Source of the DNA: an uncultured Poribacteria bacterium
GTDB taxonomy: Bacteria; Poribacteria; WGA-4E; WGA-3G
Direction of reading: 5' to 3'
NCBI GenBank assembly: GCA_951813545.1
Contig: OX638352.1
Location: 4,356,835-4,420,834, forward strand
DNA length: 64,000 bases
In this document: positions 52,075 to 61,964 of the stretch, in pieces
Position numbering within the stretch: position 1 is the stretch's first letter
Layout of the letters: the number at the start of each line of letters is the position of its first letter
Position numbers and translations under genes: made by a program
Notes under the pieces: model-generated
What the model saw: the letters and a program-made list of their open reading frames with translations, nothing else
Databases searched by the model: none
What the model was told of the DNA's origin: nothing

Positions 52075-55011
52075 ATGAAAAATGACGATGTTGAACTCAT
52101 CCAATGTGTCCTCGCAGGTGATGATGCGGCTTTCGCTGAACTTGTGAAGAAGTACCAGAAACCGGTTCACGCGCTTGTGTGGCGGAAGGTTGGAGATTTC
52201 CACGTCGCTGAGGAGATCACGCAAGATACTTTCCTGAAAGCCTACCAGAAACTGGCGACGCTGAAAGAGCCGCAAAGTTTTGTGAGTTGGCTCTATGTGA
52301 TAGCGACACGACGTTGCATTGCGTGGCTTCGTAAGAAGCGTTTATGGACGCAATCATTGGAGGCAACGAATAGTGTGCAATTTGAAAAAGCGACGTATTC
52401 TGGGTATATCGTTGAGGAAAATGAGCGGATAGCGATAGCGGCACAGCGCGAAGTCGTCAAGGAGTTGCTTGCGAAGTTACAGGAAAGTGAACGGACTGTC
52501 ATGATACTCCACTACTTTGGGGAAATGACGTGTGAAGAGATAAGCAAGTTTCTGGGTGTGTCGGTCAGTGCGATTAAAAGTCGTCTCAGCCGTGCGCGCC
52601 ACCGTTTAAAGAAGGAGGAACCCATGATTCGAGAGGCTTTAGGAAATTTTCAAATTACGCCGAATCTCACTGAAAATATTATGCGCGAGATCTCACATAC
52701 CAAACCTGCTGCGCCATCTAATGGTAAACCTTTAGTGCCGTGGGCAATCGGTGCTTCAGCATTAGTCGTCGTGTTTTTGATGTTAGGTGTCGGAACGCAA
52801 TACTTATCCCGTTTCCAGAAGCCTTACAGTTTCGATGCTGCATCAGAGATGACGGTTGAGCTCATTGAGGCACCTATTGTGCTAAACCTTGAATCCGAAC
52901 CTGATGTCCGGACACAAATTGGAAGTTCCACTGCTTCGGGTAAAAGTATTGTGTTTGCGCAGCAACCTGATGAGGGACCCGTTGTATCCGCAGCTGCTGA
53001 ATCGGATGAAACCTCTGAAAATTATACGCAATGGGAGCTGCCCAAAGAAGCGAAAGCGCTTTTAGGAAAAGGCGGCATTAATATGATTGCGTTTTCACCT
53101 GATGGGACACAACTTGCAGTGGGGAGTAACATCGGTGTGTGGCTGTATGATGTTGAGACAGGTGAAGAGAAGTCCGTGTTTATGGGCGGGTGCCGATCCC
53201 TCGCATTTTCGCCGGATGGTCGTTTCCTTGCCAATGGTGGTGGATATTCTGATGTGCCGAAAGTCGAATTGTGGGAGATAGCTACCGGACGTGAAGTGTT
53301 GCTCGCTGATGCGTATGATTCTGCTTCAGTATTACGGTTCTCTTCAGATGGGAAAACGGTTGTCAGTGTGAGTGGTGCGGGGGATTCAATTATCAGTTTG
53401 GATGTTGAAAGTGGAAAGGCGTTTGCAAGACCTTTCAAGAGTAACCCCTTTGGCGAGTTTAAAGGGGGAAATGAAGTGTACGCAATCACACGTGGTAAAG
53501 TCGCGATTGGGCAGATGGATGGGAAGATTCAGTTATGGGACACGACAACCCACAAAGCGTTATCCACCCTTAGAGGACATACAGATTTGTCGCTTCAACC
53601 GCTGAGTAAGTCCTCTCCTCGTAGACGAGCGTTTAGGCCGAACCGAAAAAATCAGGTTTTAGCGTTGGCATTTTCGCCTGATGGCACGCGTCTCGCCAGC
53701 GGAAGTAAGGACAAAACGGTGCGATTATGGGATCTGACCAGCGAGGATGAGTGGATTACCCTCCAAAAACATACAGGTTGGATAAACGCGTTAGCGTTTT
53801 CACCAGATGGCACCACGCTTGCAAGTGGGAGTACCGATAAAACGGTGCAATTGTGGGATACTGCCACTGGAGAACCGCTCGCGACGCTCACTGGACATAT
53901 CAACGGTATTACTACGTTAGCGTTTTCGCCAGATGGCACCACGCTTGCGAGTGGTAGTGCAGATGGCACCATCCGGTTCTGGAATACAGGAACTGGAGAT
54001 CCGCTACCTGACCGTATCACTGAACACACGCAGTTGGTGAAAGCAGCGACTTTTTTTGAGGATCGTGGGGGCGAGATGACCTCGCCCGTACTAGCGAGTG
54101 TGGCATTTAATGGTGTAATCACCTTCTGGGATGTGAAAACATCGCAAAAGTCCACGATCCAAGCTGCGGGACATCGGGATTGGTTCCCAACTTTAGCATT
54201 TTCACCGGATGGCACGAAACTCGTTAGTGTAGGGGCAGAAGGGACTATAGTCTCTTGGCGGCCGGATCATCTAATTCGCCTGACGGATGTAAAGACAGGT
54301 CGTGAACTGGCAACCTTGCAGTATGTTAGTGGTGTCGATAAACTCACCTTTTCACCGGATGGCAAAACGGTGGCGTTTAGTGGTTTTGGTGAAATTCGCT
54401 TGTGGAATACGGAAACCGGTGATGAACAGGCGATCCCTCTCACTGATCTGAAAGCTGGTATGCCTCACAATATACCAATAGTTTCGGCATTGGCGTTTTC
54501 GCCTGATGGTAGATGGATCGTCAGTGGAACTCAAGGCGGGAAAATTCAAATGTGGGACGTTGCGACCGGTGAAGCCTTGGTTGCCTTCGCAGCACCGACG
54601 GAGCAAGAGAATCTTGGGGGTATCTCTGCGTTGGGATTTTCGCCAGACAGAACCTTGCTTGCCGTTGGCACACATAATCACATCCATTTATGGGATGTGA
54701 ATACCGGTCATAAACTTTTTTCGGTTAGCACCTTGCATAAGCGAGGTAATATGAGATTCTATGGCAATCCTGAACCGTTGGTTTTTTCGCCAGATGGAAC
54801 GATTCTTGTTAACGGACTTAACCACGGTGCAATTCAATTGTGGGACGTTACAACAGGAAACCAAATCACGGTTCTTGATGGACACACACAGAAAGTGGAG
54901 ACGTTGAATTTTTCTCCTGATGGGAAAACACTCGTTAGCACAGCCATGGATGGTACAATCCTCTTGTGGGATTGGGATGAAGTCCTCACGGATTCATCTA
55001 AAAACAAATAA
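52075..55011 (+). CDS. ECF sigma factor fused through a TM helix to a WD40 propeller, copy 2
   Basis: 978 residues. Sigma region 2 (A-E-E-I-T-Q-D-T-F-L-K-A-Y), region 4 (S-V-S-A-I-K-S-R-L-S-R-A), TM (about 220-242), P-Y-S-F-D-A-A-S-E-M-T-V-E-L, then a WD40 array beginning W-E-L-P-K-E-A-K-A-L-L-G-K-G and I-G-V-W-L-Y-D. One blade includes a D-R-G-G-E-M-T-S-P-V insert encoded by a decayed palindromic repeat (near 54061-54090). It is most like the copies at 55477 and 62040. The last residues are hydrophilic. Sensor role inferred. Confidence 0.9.
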   Translation: MKNDDVELIQCVLAGDDAAFAELVKKYQKPVHALVWRKVGDFHVAEEITQDTFLKAYQKLATLKEPQSFVSWLYVIATRRCIAWLRKKRLWTQSLEATNSVQFEKATYSGYIVEENERIAIAAQREVVKELLAKLQESERTVMILHYFGEMTCEEISKFLGVSVSAIKSRLSRARHRLKKEEPMIREALGNFQITPNLTENIMREISHTKPAAPSNGKPLVPWAIGASALVVVFLMLGVGTQYLSRFQKPYSFDAASEMTVELIEAPIVLNLESEPDVRTQIGSSTASGKSIVFAQQPDEGPVVSAAAESDETSENYTQWELPKEAKALLGKGGINMIAFSPDGTQLAVGSNIGVWLYDVETGEEKSVFMGGCRSLAFSPDGRFLANGGGYSDVPKVELWEIATGREVLLADAYDSASVLRFSSDGKTVVSVSGAGDSIISLDVESGKAFARPFKSNPFGEFKGGNEVYAITRGKVAIGQMDGKIQLWDTTTHKALSTLRGHTDLSLQPLSKSSPRRRAFRPNRKNQVLALAFSPDGTRLASGSKDKTVRLWDLTSEDEWITLQKHTGWINALAFSPDGTTLASGSTDKTVQLWDTATGEPLATLTGHINGITTLAFSPDGTTLASGSADGTIRFWNTGTGDPLPDRITEHTQLVKAATFFEDRGGEMTSPVLASVAFNGVITFWDVKTSQKSTIQAAGHRDWFPTLAFSPDGTKLVSVGAEGTIVSWRPDHLIRLTDVKTGRELATLQYVSGVDKLTFSPDGKTVAFSGFGEIRLWNTETGDEQAIPLTDLKAGMPHNIPIVSALAFSPDGRWIVSGTQGGKIQMWDVATGEALVAFAAPTEQENLGGISALGFSPDRTLLAVGTHNHIHLWDVNTGHKLFSVSTLHKRGNMRFYGNPEPLVFSPDGTILVNGLNHGAIQLWDVTTGNQITVLDGHTQKVETLNFSPDGKTLVSTAMDGTILLWDWDEVLTDSSKNK

Positions 55012-55401
55012 TAGTAAAACAGATTGTAGAGGCGGTAACCACCTGCGGATTGCGAGTGGTTGCTGCCTTATTTTTGTCCCATTCAAACGTCCAATTAACC
55101 CCGCACACCTCACGTTAAATCTCCGCGCTACTGTCATCTCCAGACGGTATTCAAGTTTCCACACGAACGAAATCTACTGAACTTACCTTAAAAGCAATCT
55201 CTTTTGGAAATCTGCTTTTCCGAAGTTATATTCTTTTAGCCAGATTTATGTTATAATTCTGCTAACGGGAAAAGACAGAAGCAAGTCTGGTAACTACAGC
55301 TATTCCTTACCTCTCGTTATCAAGAGAATAGCACTTCAACCCTTTTTTGATGAACCTGCATCCTCCTGCAAAGCCTGCGAAATAAAAGTTTGCAGAATTG
55401 T

Positions 55402-55429
55402 GAAACTTTTTAACGGCTCATCGCGTCAC
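55402..55429 (+). promoter_or_regulatory. ECF-type promoter, diverged
   Basis: GAAACT (55402-55407), 16 bp, CGTCAC (55424-55429), preceded by TTTGCAGAATTGTG. The second box and its ACTAAG context are conserved; the first box has diverged. TATAAT at 55252-55257 lies 172 bp upstream of the second box. Confidence 0.5.
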
Positions 55430-55476
55430 TAAGTGTTGATCTAAAATAATGAAACTTCCCTGTCCAGAGGTGTCCG

Positions 55477-58425
55477 ATGAAAAACGACGATGTTCAGCTT
55501 ATCCAACGCGTCCTCGAAGGCGATGATACAGCGTTCTCTGCGCTTGTGAGAAAATATCAGAGATCCGTTCACGCACTGGCGTGGCGGAAGATCGGAGATT
55601 TTCATATTGCCGAGGATATTGCACAAGATACGTTCCTGAAAGCGTATCAGCGACTCTCAACGTTGAAGGAGCCGCAGTCCTTTTCAAGTTGGCTTTATGT
55701 CATAACCGCCAATCATTGCAAAGCGTGGCTTCGGAAAAAGCGGACATGGATGCAGTCATTGGAAGACACAAGCACCGCGCAGTTGGAAAAGGCGACCTAT
55801 TCTGGACATATCATTGCGGAGAACGAGCAGATGATAGAGGAAACACAACGCGAAGTCGTCAAGAAACTACTGGCAAAATTACAAGAAAGTGACAGGACTG
55901 TCATAACGCTCTATTACCTCGGGGGAATGACTTACGAGGAGATTAGCAACTTTTTAGGTGTATCGGTAGGTGCGATTAAGAGTCGACTCCACCGGGCAAG
56001 GCAGCGCTTAAAGAAGGAAGAGCCGATGATACGAGAGGCTTTAGGCAACTTCCAAATCACACCGAATCTGACAGAAAATATCATGCAAGAAATCTCGCGT
56101 CTGAAACCGATTGCATCACCTAATGGTAAACCGTTCGTTCCATGGGCAATAGGTGTTTCCACATTAGTAGTCGTGCTTTTGATGTTAGGTATTGGCAATC
56201 AATACTTAGCAAGTTTCCAGAAACCCTACAGTTTCGATGCGACTTCGGAGATGACAGTGGAACTCATTGAAGCCCCCATCGTGCTAAACCTTGAATCCAA
56301 ACCTGATGTGCGGACGCAGCTCGGGAATGTTGATACGCCAGGTAAGGGCAATGCCGCTCATCGACAGCCTAATGAGGTTTCAGCACTGGTTCCTGAAGTA
56401 CAACCGGAGGAGAGGGATAAAGACTATTCACAATCGGAGCTGCCTAAAATGGCAAAAGCGCGTTTCGGAAAAGGTGGTATTAATGCAATGCAGTTTTCGC
56501 CGGATGGAACACAACTCGCTGTGGGAACGGATATCGGTGTGTGGTTGTACGATATGGAAACCGGTGAAGAGAAGTTTCTATTTCGGGGGATGTGCCAATC
56601 CGTTGCATTTTCACCGGATGGTCGCTTCCTTGCGAATGGCGGTGGCAAGTTTCCGGGACAAGAACTCCAATTGTGGGAGATAGCTGCAGAGCGTAAGGTA
56701 CCGCTCATTGGTGGACCTTTTGTCGGATCCGTATTGCAGTTTTCTGAAGATAGCAAAACACTTGTCAGTTTAGGTAACGTGGGCGACACAATTGGTTGGG
56801 TAGATGTTGAGACTGGACGGGGATATGTGAAGAAGACCGAAGCACAATTTGGCATGGGGACACCTTATCCTGTGGTCTTCGCGCTCACAGAGGATAAAAT
56901 TGCGATTGGATGGGATGATGGGAAAATACAGTTGTGGAACCCAAAAACTGGTAAAGCGTTATCAACGCTCAAGGGACATGTAATGTCAGCGGATATGCCG
57001 GATGATCCACACGTCTTAGGATTTATGCGGGAAGGTCCCCAAGTCTTAGCATTGGCATTTTCACCGGATGGTACTCGCCTCGCCAGTGGAAGCAGGGATA
57101 AAACCGTCCGATTATGGGATATCAACACCCACGAATCAATGTCCCTTGAAAAACATACCGGATGGACAAATGTGTTAGCGTTTTCACCGAATGGTAAAAT
57201 GCTTGCCAGTGGGAGTGTTGATAAAACAGTGCAGTTGTGGAATACTACCACGGGTGAGCCACTCGCGACACTCACTGGACATGCCAACGGTATTACTGCG
57301 TTAGCGTTTTCCGATGACGGCACCACGCTTGCAAGTGCCAGTGCCGACGGTGCCATCCGGTTCTGGCAGACAGGAACTGGTGCGCCGCTACCGCCCCATA
57401 TCACAGGACATACGGCGTCGGTAAAAGCAGCGACTTTCTTTCAAGATCGTAGGGGTGAGGTGACCTCGCCCCTACCGGTAAGTGTAGCCTTTAATGGTGA
57501 AATTACATTTTGGAATCCGGAAACACCACAAAAGTCCACTGTTCATACGGCAGGAGATCAAGATTGGTTAGCAACTTTAGCATTTTCGCCGGATGGCACG
57601 AAACTCGCCAGTGTTCGTGCTGTGGGCGATGTAATCTTCAGGCCAGGTTTCAACCACGCGCTTTGGCGTTCAGATTTTTCGATGCGTTTGACAGATGTCA
57701 GCACGGGGATCGAATTGGCATCCCGTACAGATATTCAAGGCTCCTCGCATCTGACTTTTTCGCCTGATGGAAAAACAGTAGCTTTCAGTTCTGAAATTAA
57801 AAAAATTTATTTGTGGAATACAGAAACCGGTGATGAATTAAATATCTCTCTCGTTGATCGGGCAGCCAATCTTCACAGCATGCCACGCGTTACCGCTTTG
57901 GCGTTTTCACCGGATGGCACGACCCTTGCCGGTGGGACCAAGCAAGGCGGCATCCAAACATGGCGTGTTGCAACCGGAAAAGCAGTAGCAGTCTTTGCGA
58001 AGCCGACAGATCAAGAGGAATTTGAGGATATTTTAGCACTGTGTTTTTCATCAGATGGGACCTTGCTTGCTGCCGGTTCGTATGAACTAATCCGTATATG
58101 GGAAGTGGATACGGGTAATATACTTCTATCAGTGAACCCTGATGAGGGTCAGCGAGGTAATACATGGACGTACAACATCCATCCCGAATCGTTGGTATTT
58201 TCACCAGATGACACAATTCTTATTAGCGGACTCTCCGGCGGGGCAATCCGATTGTGGGAAGTTCCAACAGGAGACAGGATCGCTGCGCTTGATGGGCATA
58301 CACAACAAGTAGAGACGTTAGCATTTTCATCGGACGGTAAAACGCTTGTCAGCACGGGGGCAGATGGCACAATCCTCTTATGGGATTGGAATGAAGTCCT
58401 CACGGGTGCATCCAAAAGTGAGTAA
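55477..58425 (+). CDS. ECF sigma factor fused through a TM helix to a WD40 propeller, copy 3
   Basis: 982 residues. Region 2 (A-E-D-I-A-Q-D-T-F-L-K-A-Y), region 4 (S-V-G-A-I-K-S-R-L-H-R-A), TM (about 220-242), P-Y-S-F-D-A-T-S-E-M-T-V-E-L, then WD40 blades starting S-E-L-P-K-M-A-K-A-R-F-G-K-G. A nearly perfect palindrome (57449-57475) inside the coding region specifies D-R-R-G-E-V-T-S-P-L-P in one blade. The ABC-2 permease gene starts 37 bp downstream, so this sigma gene probably shares a transcript with it. Ligand and targets unknown. Confidence 0.9.
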   Translation: MKNDDVQLIQRVLEGDDTAFSALVRKYQRSVHALAWRKIGDFHIAEDIAQDTFLKAYQRLSTLKEPQSFSSWLYVITANHCKAWLRKKRTWMQSLEDTSTAQLEKATYSGHIIAENEQMIEETQREVVKKLLAKLQESDRTVITLYYLGGMTYEEISNFLGVSVGAIKSRLHRARQRLKKEEPMIREALGNFQITPNLTENIMQEISRLKPIASPNGKPFVPWAIGVSTLVVVLLMLGIGNQYLASFQKPYSFDATSEMTVELIEAPIVLNLESKPDVRTQLGNVDTPGKGNAAHRQPNEVSALVPEVQPEERDKDYSQSELPKMAKARFGKGGINAMQFSPDGTQLAVGTDIGVWLYDMETGEEKFLFRGMCQSVAFSPDGRFLANGGGKFPGQELQLWEIAAERKVPLIGGPFVGSVLQFSEDSKTLVSLGNVGDTIGWVDVETGRGYVKKTEAQFGMGTPYPVVFALTEDKIAIGWDDGKIQLWNPKTGKALSTLKGHVMSADMPDDPHVLGFMREGPQVLALAFSPDGTRLASGSRDKTVRLWDINTHESMSLEKHTGWTNVLAFSPNGKMLASGSVDKTVQLWNTTTGEPLATLTGHANGITALAFSDDGTTLASASADGAIRFWQTGTGAPLPPHITGHTASVKAATFFQDRRGEVTSPLPVSVAFNGEITFWNPETPQKSTVHTAGDQDWLATLAFSPDGTKLASVRAVGDVIFRPGFNHALWRSDFSMRLTDVSTGIELASRTDIQGSSHLTFSPDGKTVAFSSEIKKIYLWNTETGDELNISLVDRAANLHSMPRVTALAFSPDGTTLAGGTKQGGIQTWRVATGKAVAVFAKPTDQEEFEDILALCFSSDGTLLAAGSYELIRIWEVDTGNILLSVNPDEGQRGNTWTYNIHPESLVFSPDDTILISGLSGGAIRLWEVPTGDRIAALDGHTQQVETLAFSSDGKTLVSTGADGTILLWDWNEVLTGASKSE

Positions 58426-58462
58426 TGGTAAAACAGATACGCGGACGCATTGAAGGATAATT

Positions 58463-59974
58463 ATGCTAACAACACTCATCCGTCGAGAACTCCTTGACAA
58501 CTTAATGACGTTCCGGTTTGCGGCAGCCGTCTTCATTATATTGCTGCTTGTCGTCGCAAATACCTCGGTGCTCATCAAGGATCACGAGCAACGCTTGGCA
58601 AGCCATAACGCCGCTGTCAAAAGGTATCAGCGTCAACTTCAGGAGAAAAAAACGTATTCCGCAGGGATAGAGAAATTATTTGTGCACCGGTCCCCAAACC
58701 CGTTAAGCATTTTCAATGTCGGGTTCGATAAACAACTCGGAAACGAGGTTCGGGTATCACATACTTATGTTCCATCGCTCTGGGATGCCAGAAAGCATGG
58801 ATCGGATAATCCGTTTATGGATATGTTCGCCTCAATAGATATCACCTTTATCTTTGAAGTTATCCTTAGTTTGTTGGCACTGATTTTCGCCTACGATACC
58901 CTCGCGGGAGAACATGAGCGTGGCACATTACGTCTGGTTTTGACATCGCACGTCCGCCGCGGGCATATTCTGCTTGCGAAATACATCAGTGCGATGCTCT
59001 GCTTACTCATGCCATTGCTAATGAGCTTGCTTCTCTCTGTCATCTTGCTGACGACGACTTCCTCCATTTCTTTGAACGCCGATGATTTTTTGCGGATTGG
59101 CGGGATTATTTTAACAACCGTCGTGTATCTTTCCATATTCTATCTCATCGGTATGCTGATCTCGGCGGCGACGCGTCGAACACGTACTGCATTGATGCTT
59201 TCCATGTTCGTGTGGGGATTTTTAGTTCTCGTCTATCCGAATATGATTCTTTTCGTGGTCCCGCAGCCGGAGGCACCACAGGAGCGTCGTGCATCTGCTT
59301 TTAATCAAATTGAACAGATGTGGGAGGAATTTGACAGAGAGCGGGAACACTTCCTCGCCACTGACGCTTTCCCTGGCAAAGATTGGCATTTTAAAATTGT
59401 GGGGTCTGGATGGTATGGAGCATATCTTTGGGGTAGCCCCAGACACCTATTCTATATCTACGAAAGCACAATAGCGGCTGATACGCTTGGCAAAGAATCT
59501 GAACCCAAGGTTCCGCACGCTCAGAATTACTTCGGTTTCCTGGGTCCCAAAGTTATCGGGACAGCAGACCGAACGTGGTTCATTCGAAAATCGGCACTCG
59601 AAGACCTCTTCATTCAATCTGCAAATGTGGAGCGACGCTATCTGAAACTCTCACCTGTAGGGCTATATGATGCCGCAACACAAGCCTGGTCCGGCACTGA
59701 TTTACTCGGCATCAGGGATTTTTTCGACGCTGCGAGACAATACAGACAGCGCGTGATTGACTATTTCTATGATGAAGAGGTCTTCAAGGCTCGACAGTGG
59801 TTTTCTGCGGATAAAGGTGCAGCAGATTGGAGCAATCTACCACAGTTCTCTTTTCAAAGGGTCGATGTGAACACAAATGCCAAGCGGGCGTTACCGGACG
59901 TAGGTCTACTGTTCATGATTAATGTCCTTCTGTTCATCATAATATTTCTGATTTTCATCAAAAGTGAGGTGTAG
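58463..59974 (+). CDS. ABC-2-type transporter permease, paralog 1
   Basis: 503 residues. A membrane helix near the N-terminus (F-A-A-A-V-F-I-I-L-L-L-V-V-A-N), a long extracytoplasmic loop, and a cluster of about five helices from residue 125 (F-I-F-E-V-I-L-S-L-L-A-L-I-F-A-Y-D) to 265 precede a second soluble loop and a last helix at the C-terminus. The E-H-E-R-G-T-L-R-L-V-L segment after helix 2 is typical of ABC-2 permeases. No ATPase gene is present nearby. Linkage to the sigma gene suggests co-regulation. Confidence 0.82.
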   Translation: MLTTLIRRELLDNLMTFRFAAAVFIILLLVVANTSVLIKDHEQRLASHNAAVKRYQRQLQEKKTYSAGIEKLFVHRSPNPLSIFNVGFDKQLGNEVRVSHTYVPSLWDARKHGSDNPFMDMFASIDITFIFEVILSLLALIFAYDTLAGEHERGTLRLVLTSHVRRGHILLAKYISAMLCLLMPLLMSLLLSVILLTTTSSISLNADDFLRIGGIILTTVVYLSIFYLIGMLISAATRRTRTALMLSMFVWGFLVLVYPNMILFVVPQPEAPQERRASAFNQIEQMWEEFDREREHFLATDAFPGKDWHFKIVGSGWYGAYLWGSPRHLFYIYESTIAADTLGKESEPKVPHAQNYFGFLGPKVIGTADRTWFIRKSALEDLFIQSANVERRYLKLSPVGLYDAATQAWSGTDLLGIRDFFDAARQYRQRVIDYFYDEEVFKARQWFSADKGAADWSNLPQFSFQRVDVNTNAKRALPDVGLLFMINVLLFIIIFLIFIKSEV

Positions 59975-59978
59975 AATA

Positions 59979-60008
59979 GTTGTCAGTTATCAGTTATCAG
60001 TTGTCAGT
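59979..60008. repeat. GTTATCAGTTATCAGTTGTC-type short tandem repeat
   Basis: Three to four degenerate TGTCAGTTATCAGT units immediately after the permease stop codon. Related runs occur near 43888-43918 and as fragments near 29620-29660. Confidence 0.5.
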
Positions 60009-60184
60009 TAATTCTTGTGGCGGTTGCGAACCATCTGCCTGCCACAAGCCGTTTTCATCCGACAATCCTTCTGCATATAATCGTATCCAAAAGATGTAAT
60101 CCGACCCAACCGGTCGGATAGATATACGGAAGGCTTCGTTTTTTCCAGAGATGCCCTGAACGAACCGCAAGGAAAATTAAAAAT

Positions 60185-61600
60185 ATGTGGCATATTGCGA
60201 AACGCGAACTTTACGATAATCTCAACAGCCTCCGATTTGCGCTTACAACTGTGTTGTTGCTGGGCTTGATGCTGACCAACGCGATTGTGCATCTCCGAGA
60301 ACACCCGAAACGCATCCAGAATTATCACAATGCCATCGCCGGGTATCAGAATCGCTTAGCATCTCACGCTGAGGACAGTTTATATAAACTCGCGGAGCAG
60401 GGTCCCGGATACCTTTACAAGAAGCCATCCGCCCTCCGTTTCTGTGCAGAGGGTGGCGAGACCTTTTTGCCAAGCAATGCAGAAGGAGGGTTCCTCCGTT
60501 GGGGGAAGGGTCCACCCTTAGAAGAAAGTTTCTGGATACTCGGATATCCATCGGCTACCCCCGATCTACATAACGTGCGTCCGAATGTCACCAAAGTGGA
60601 TTGGGGTTTTATTACCGGTTATGTCTTAAGTCTCATCGCGCTCCTATTCACCTTTGATGCGATTTCCTATGAGCGCGAGCAAGGGACGCTGCGATTAATG
60701 TTCGCCAATTCGATCCCGCGGCACACCGTCCTAATTGGTAAGTTTTTAGGGGCATTAATCAGTATAAACATTCCCTTCACACTTGCCGTCTTGGTGAATC
60801 TCTTAGTAATTTCCACGTCGGGCGATGTACACCTCAGTGCGGAGGCTTGGGGACGTTTAGGTCTCATTTTCTTTATTACACTCCTGTACATAAGTCTGTT
60901 TCTCGCATTGGGACTGCTCGTGTCGGCACGTGTGCAGCGGAGCGCGGTGAGTCTCGTGATACTCCTCTTGGTTTGGGTCACTTTTGTCGTTTTTATGCCC
61001 AGCACGCTCGTTTCAATTGCAGGGCGTTCCACACCGCCAACGTCTACTCTCGGATTTTATGAACGCAGTGATCAACTTGCGGAGGAACTTGAGCGCGAAT
61101 ACCACACGCTGCGGTATGATTCGGATAAGAGTTGGACTCAAATACTACAGGTGGCAGGTGAGTATGTCACCAAAGACGCAGCAGCGCAAGAACGTCTGCA
61201 TGAAGAACGTTTAAAACAGCGGATTTCTCAGGTTCGCCGGGCACGTGCGATCACCCAAATTTCACCTGTCACCATTTTCCAGCACCTCCTTGAATCCTTT
61301 GCCGGAACGGGGTTTGAGCGGCATCTGCAGTTCTTAGAAAACGTTAAATCCTACGCTCGGCAATACCGAGAATTCATCACTGACACCGATCAAGCTGATC
61401 CGGAGAGCCTCCATATCTTTGGCGTTCGTGAAGGGATGTCGCAGAAGCCCGTCAGTCCAGAAGCGATTCCGAAATTTGAAGATAAACTGAGCCTAAGCAA
61501 GGACTTCAACACAGCAGCGATAGAGCTGCTGCTATTAGCACTGTTTGTAGTGGTGCTGCTATCAGGTGCTTATCTCACCTTTGTCCGTGTTGAGGTTTAG
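60185..61600 (+). CDS. ABC-2-type transporter permease, paralog 2
   Basis: 471 residues with the same plan as 58463-59974: an N-terminal helix (F-A-L-T-T-V-L-L-L-G-L-M-L), a loop, and five helices from about residue 140, with Y-E-R-E-Q-G-T-L-R-L-M-F after helix 2. A soluble loop and a C-terminal helix (L-L-L-L-A-L-F-V-V-V-L-L) follow. The pair may form a heterodimeric permease needing an ATPase encoded elsewhere. The 30 bp before the ATG (60154-60184) nearly match the leader of the sigma gene at 38811. Confidence 0.82.
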   Translation: MWHIAKRELYDNLNSLRFALTTVLLLGLMLTNAIVHLREHPKRIQNYHNAIAGYQNRLASHAEDSLYKLAEQGPGYLYKKPSALRFCAEGGETFLPSNAEGGFLRWGKGPPLEESFWILGYPSATPDLHNVRPNVTKVDWGFITGYVLSLIALLFTFDAISYEREQGTLRLMFANSIPRHTVLIGKFLGALISINIPFTLAVLVNLLVISTSGDVHLSAEAWGRLGLIFFITLLYISLFLALGLLVSARVQRSAVSLVILLLVWVTFVVFMPSTLVSIAGRSTPPTSTLGFYERSDQLAEELEREYHTLRYDSDKSWTQILQVAGEYVTKDAAAQERLHEERLKQRISQVRRARAITQISPVTIFQHLLESFAGTGFERHLQFLENVKSYARQYREFITDTDQADPESLHIFGVREGMSQKPVSPEAIPKFEDKLSLSKDFNTAAIELLLLALFVVVLLSGAYLTFVRVEV

Positions 61601-61620
61601 CGCAGGTAAATTTTTCTTGT

Positions 61621-61740
61621 TTATAGTAAAACCCGAAAATAAGAGAGCACTTTGGAAAACACAAAACACCTCACCACCGCTGGCGAGGATTGTATCCTCG
61701 CCTCTTTGGAGTGTCTAATTAATTCTAAACTTTACTATAA
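61621..61740. mobile_element. MITE-like element, family B copy 2
   Basis: TTATAGTAAA (61621-61630) and TTTACTATAA (61731-61740) are inverted ends of a 120-bp element containing GGCGAGGATTGTATCCTCGCC. Same structure as 29745-29861. Confidence 0.6.
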
Positions 61741-61964
61741 ATACTATTCACCAAAAGCAAATCTCTCCTGAAATCCACCTTTCCCAATCTATATCCTTTT
61801 AGCCAGATTTATGCTATAATGCTACTAACAGATAGTAACAGAAGCAAATCGAATGCCTACAAGTTTCCTTTATATCTCATTATCACCAGAATGGAATCTC
61901 AAACGTCTTTTCATTAACCCGCATCTTCCTGCAAGGCTTGCGAAATAAAAGTTTGCAGAATTGT

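Noticed and set aside
60008..60328. Minus-strand ORF before the second permease
   Set aside because: Covers a repeat-rich intergenic region and the permease N-terminus; no domain recognised.
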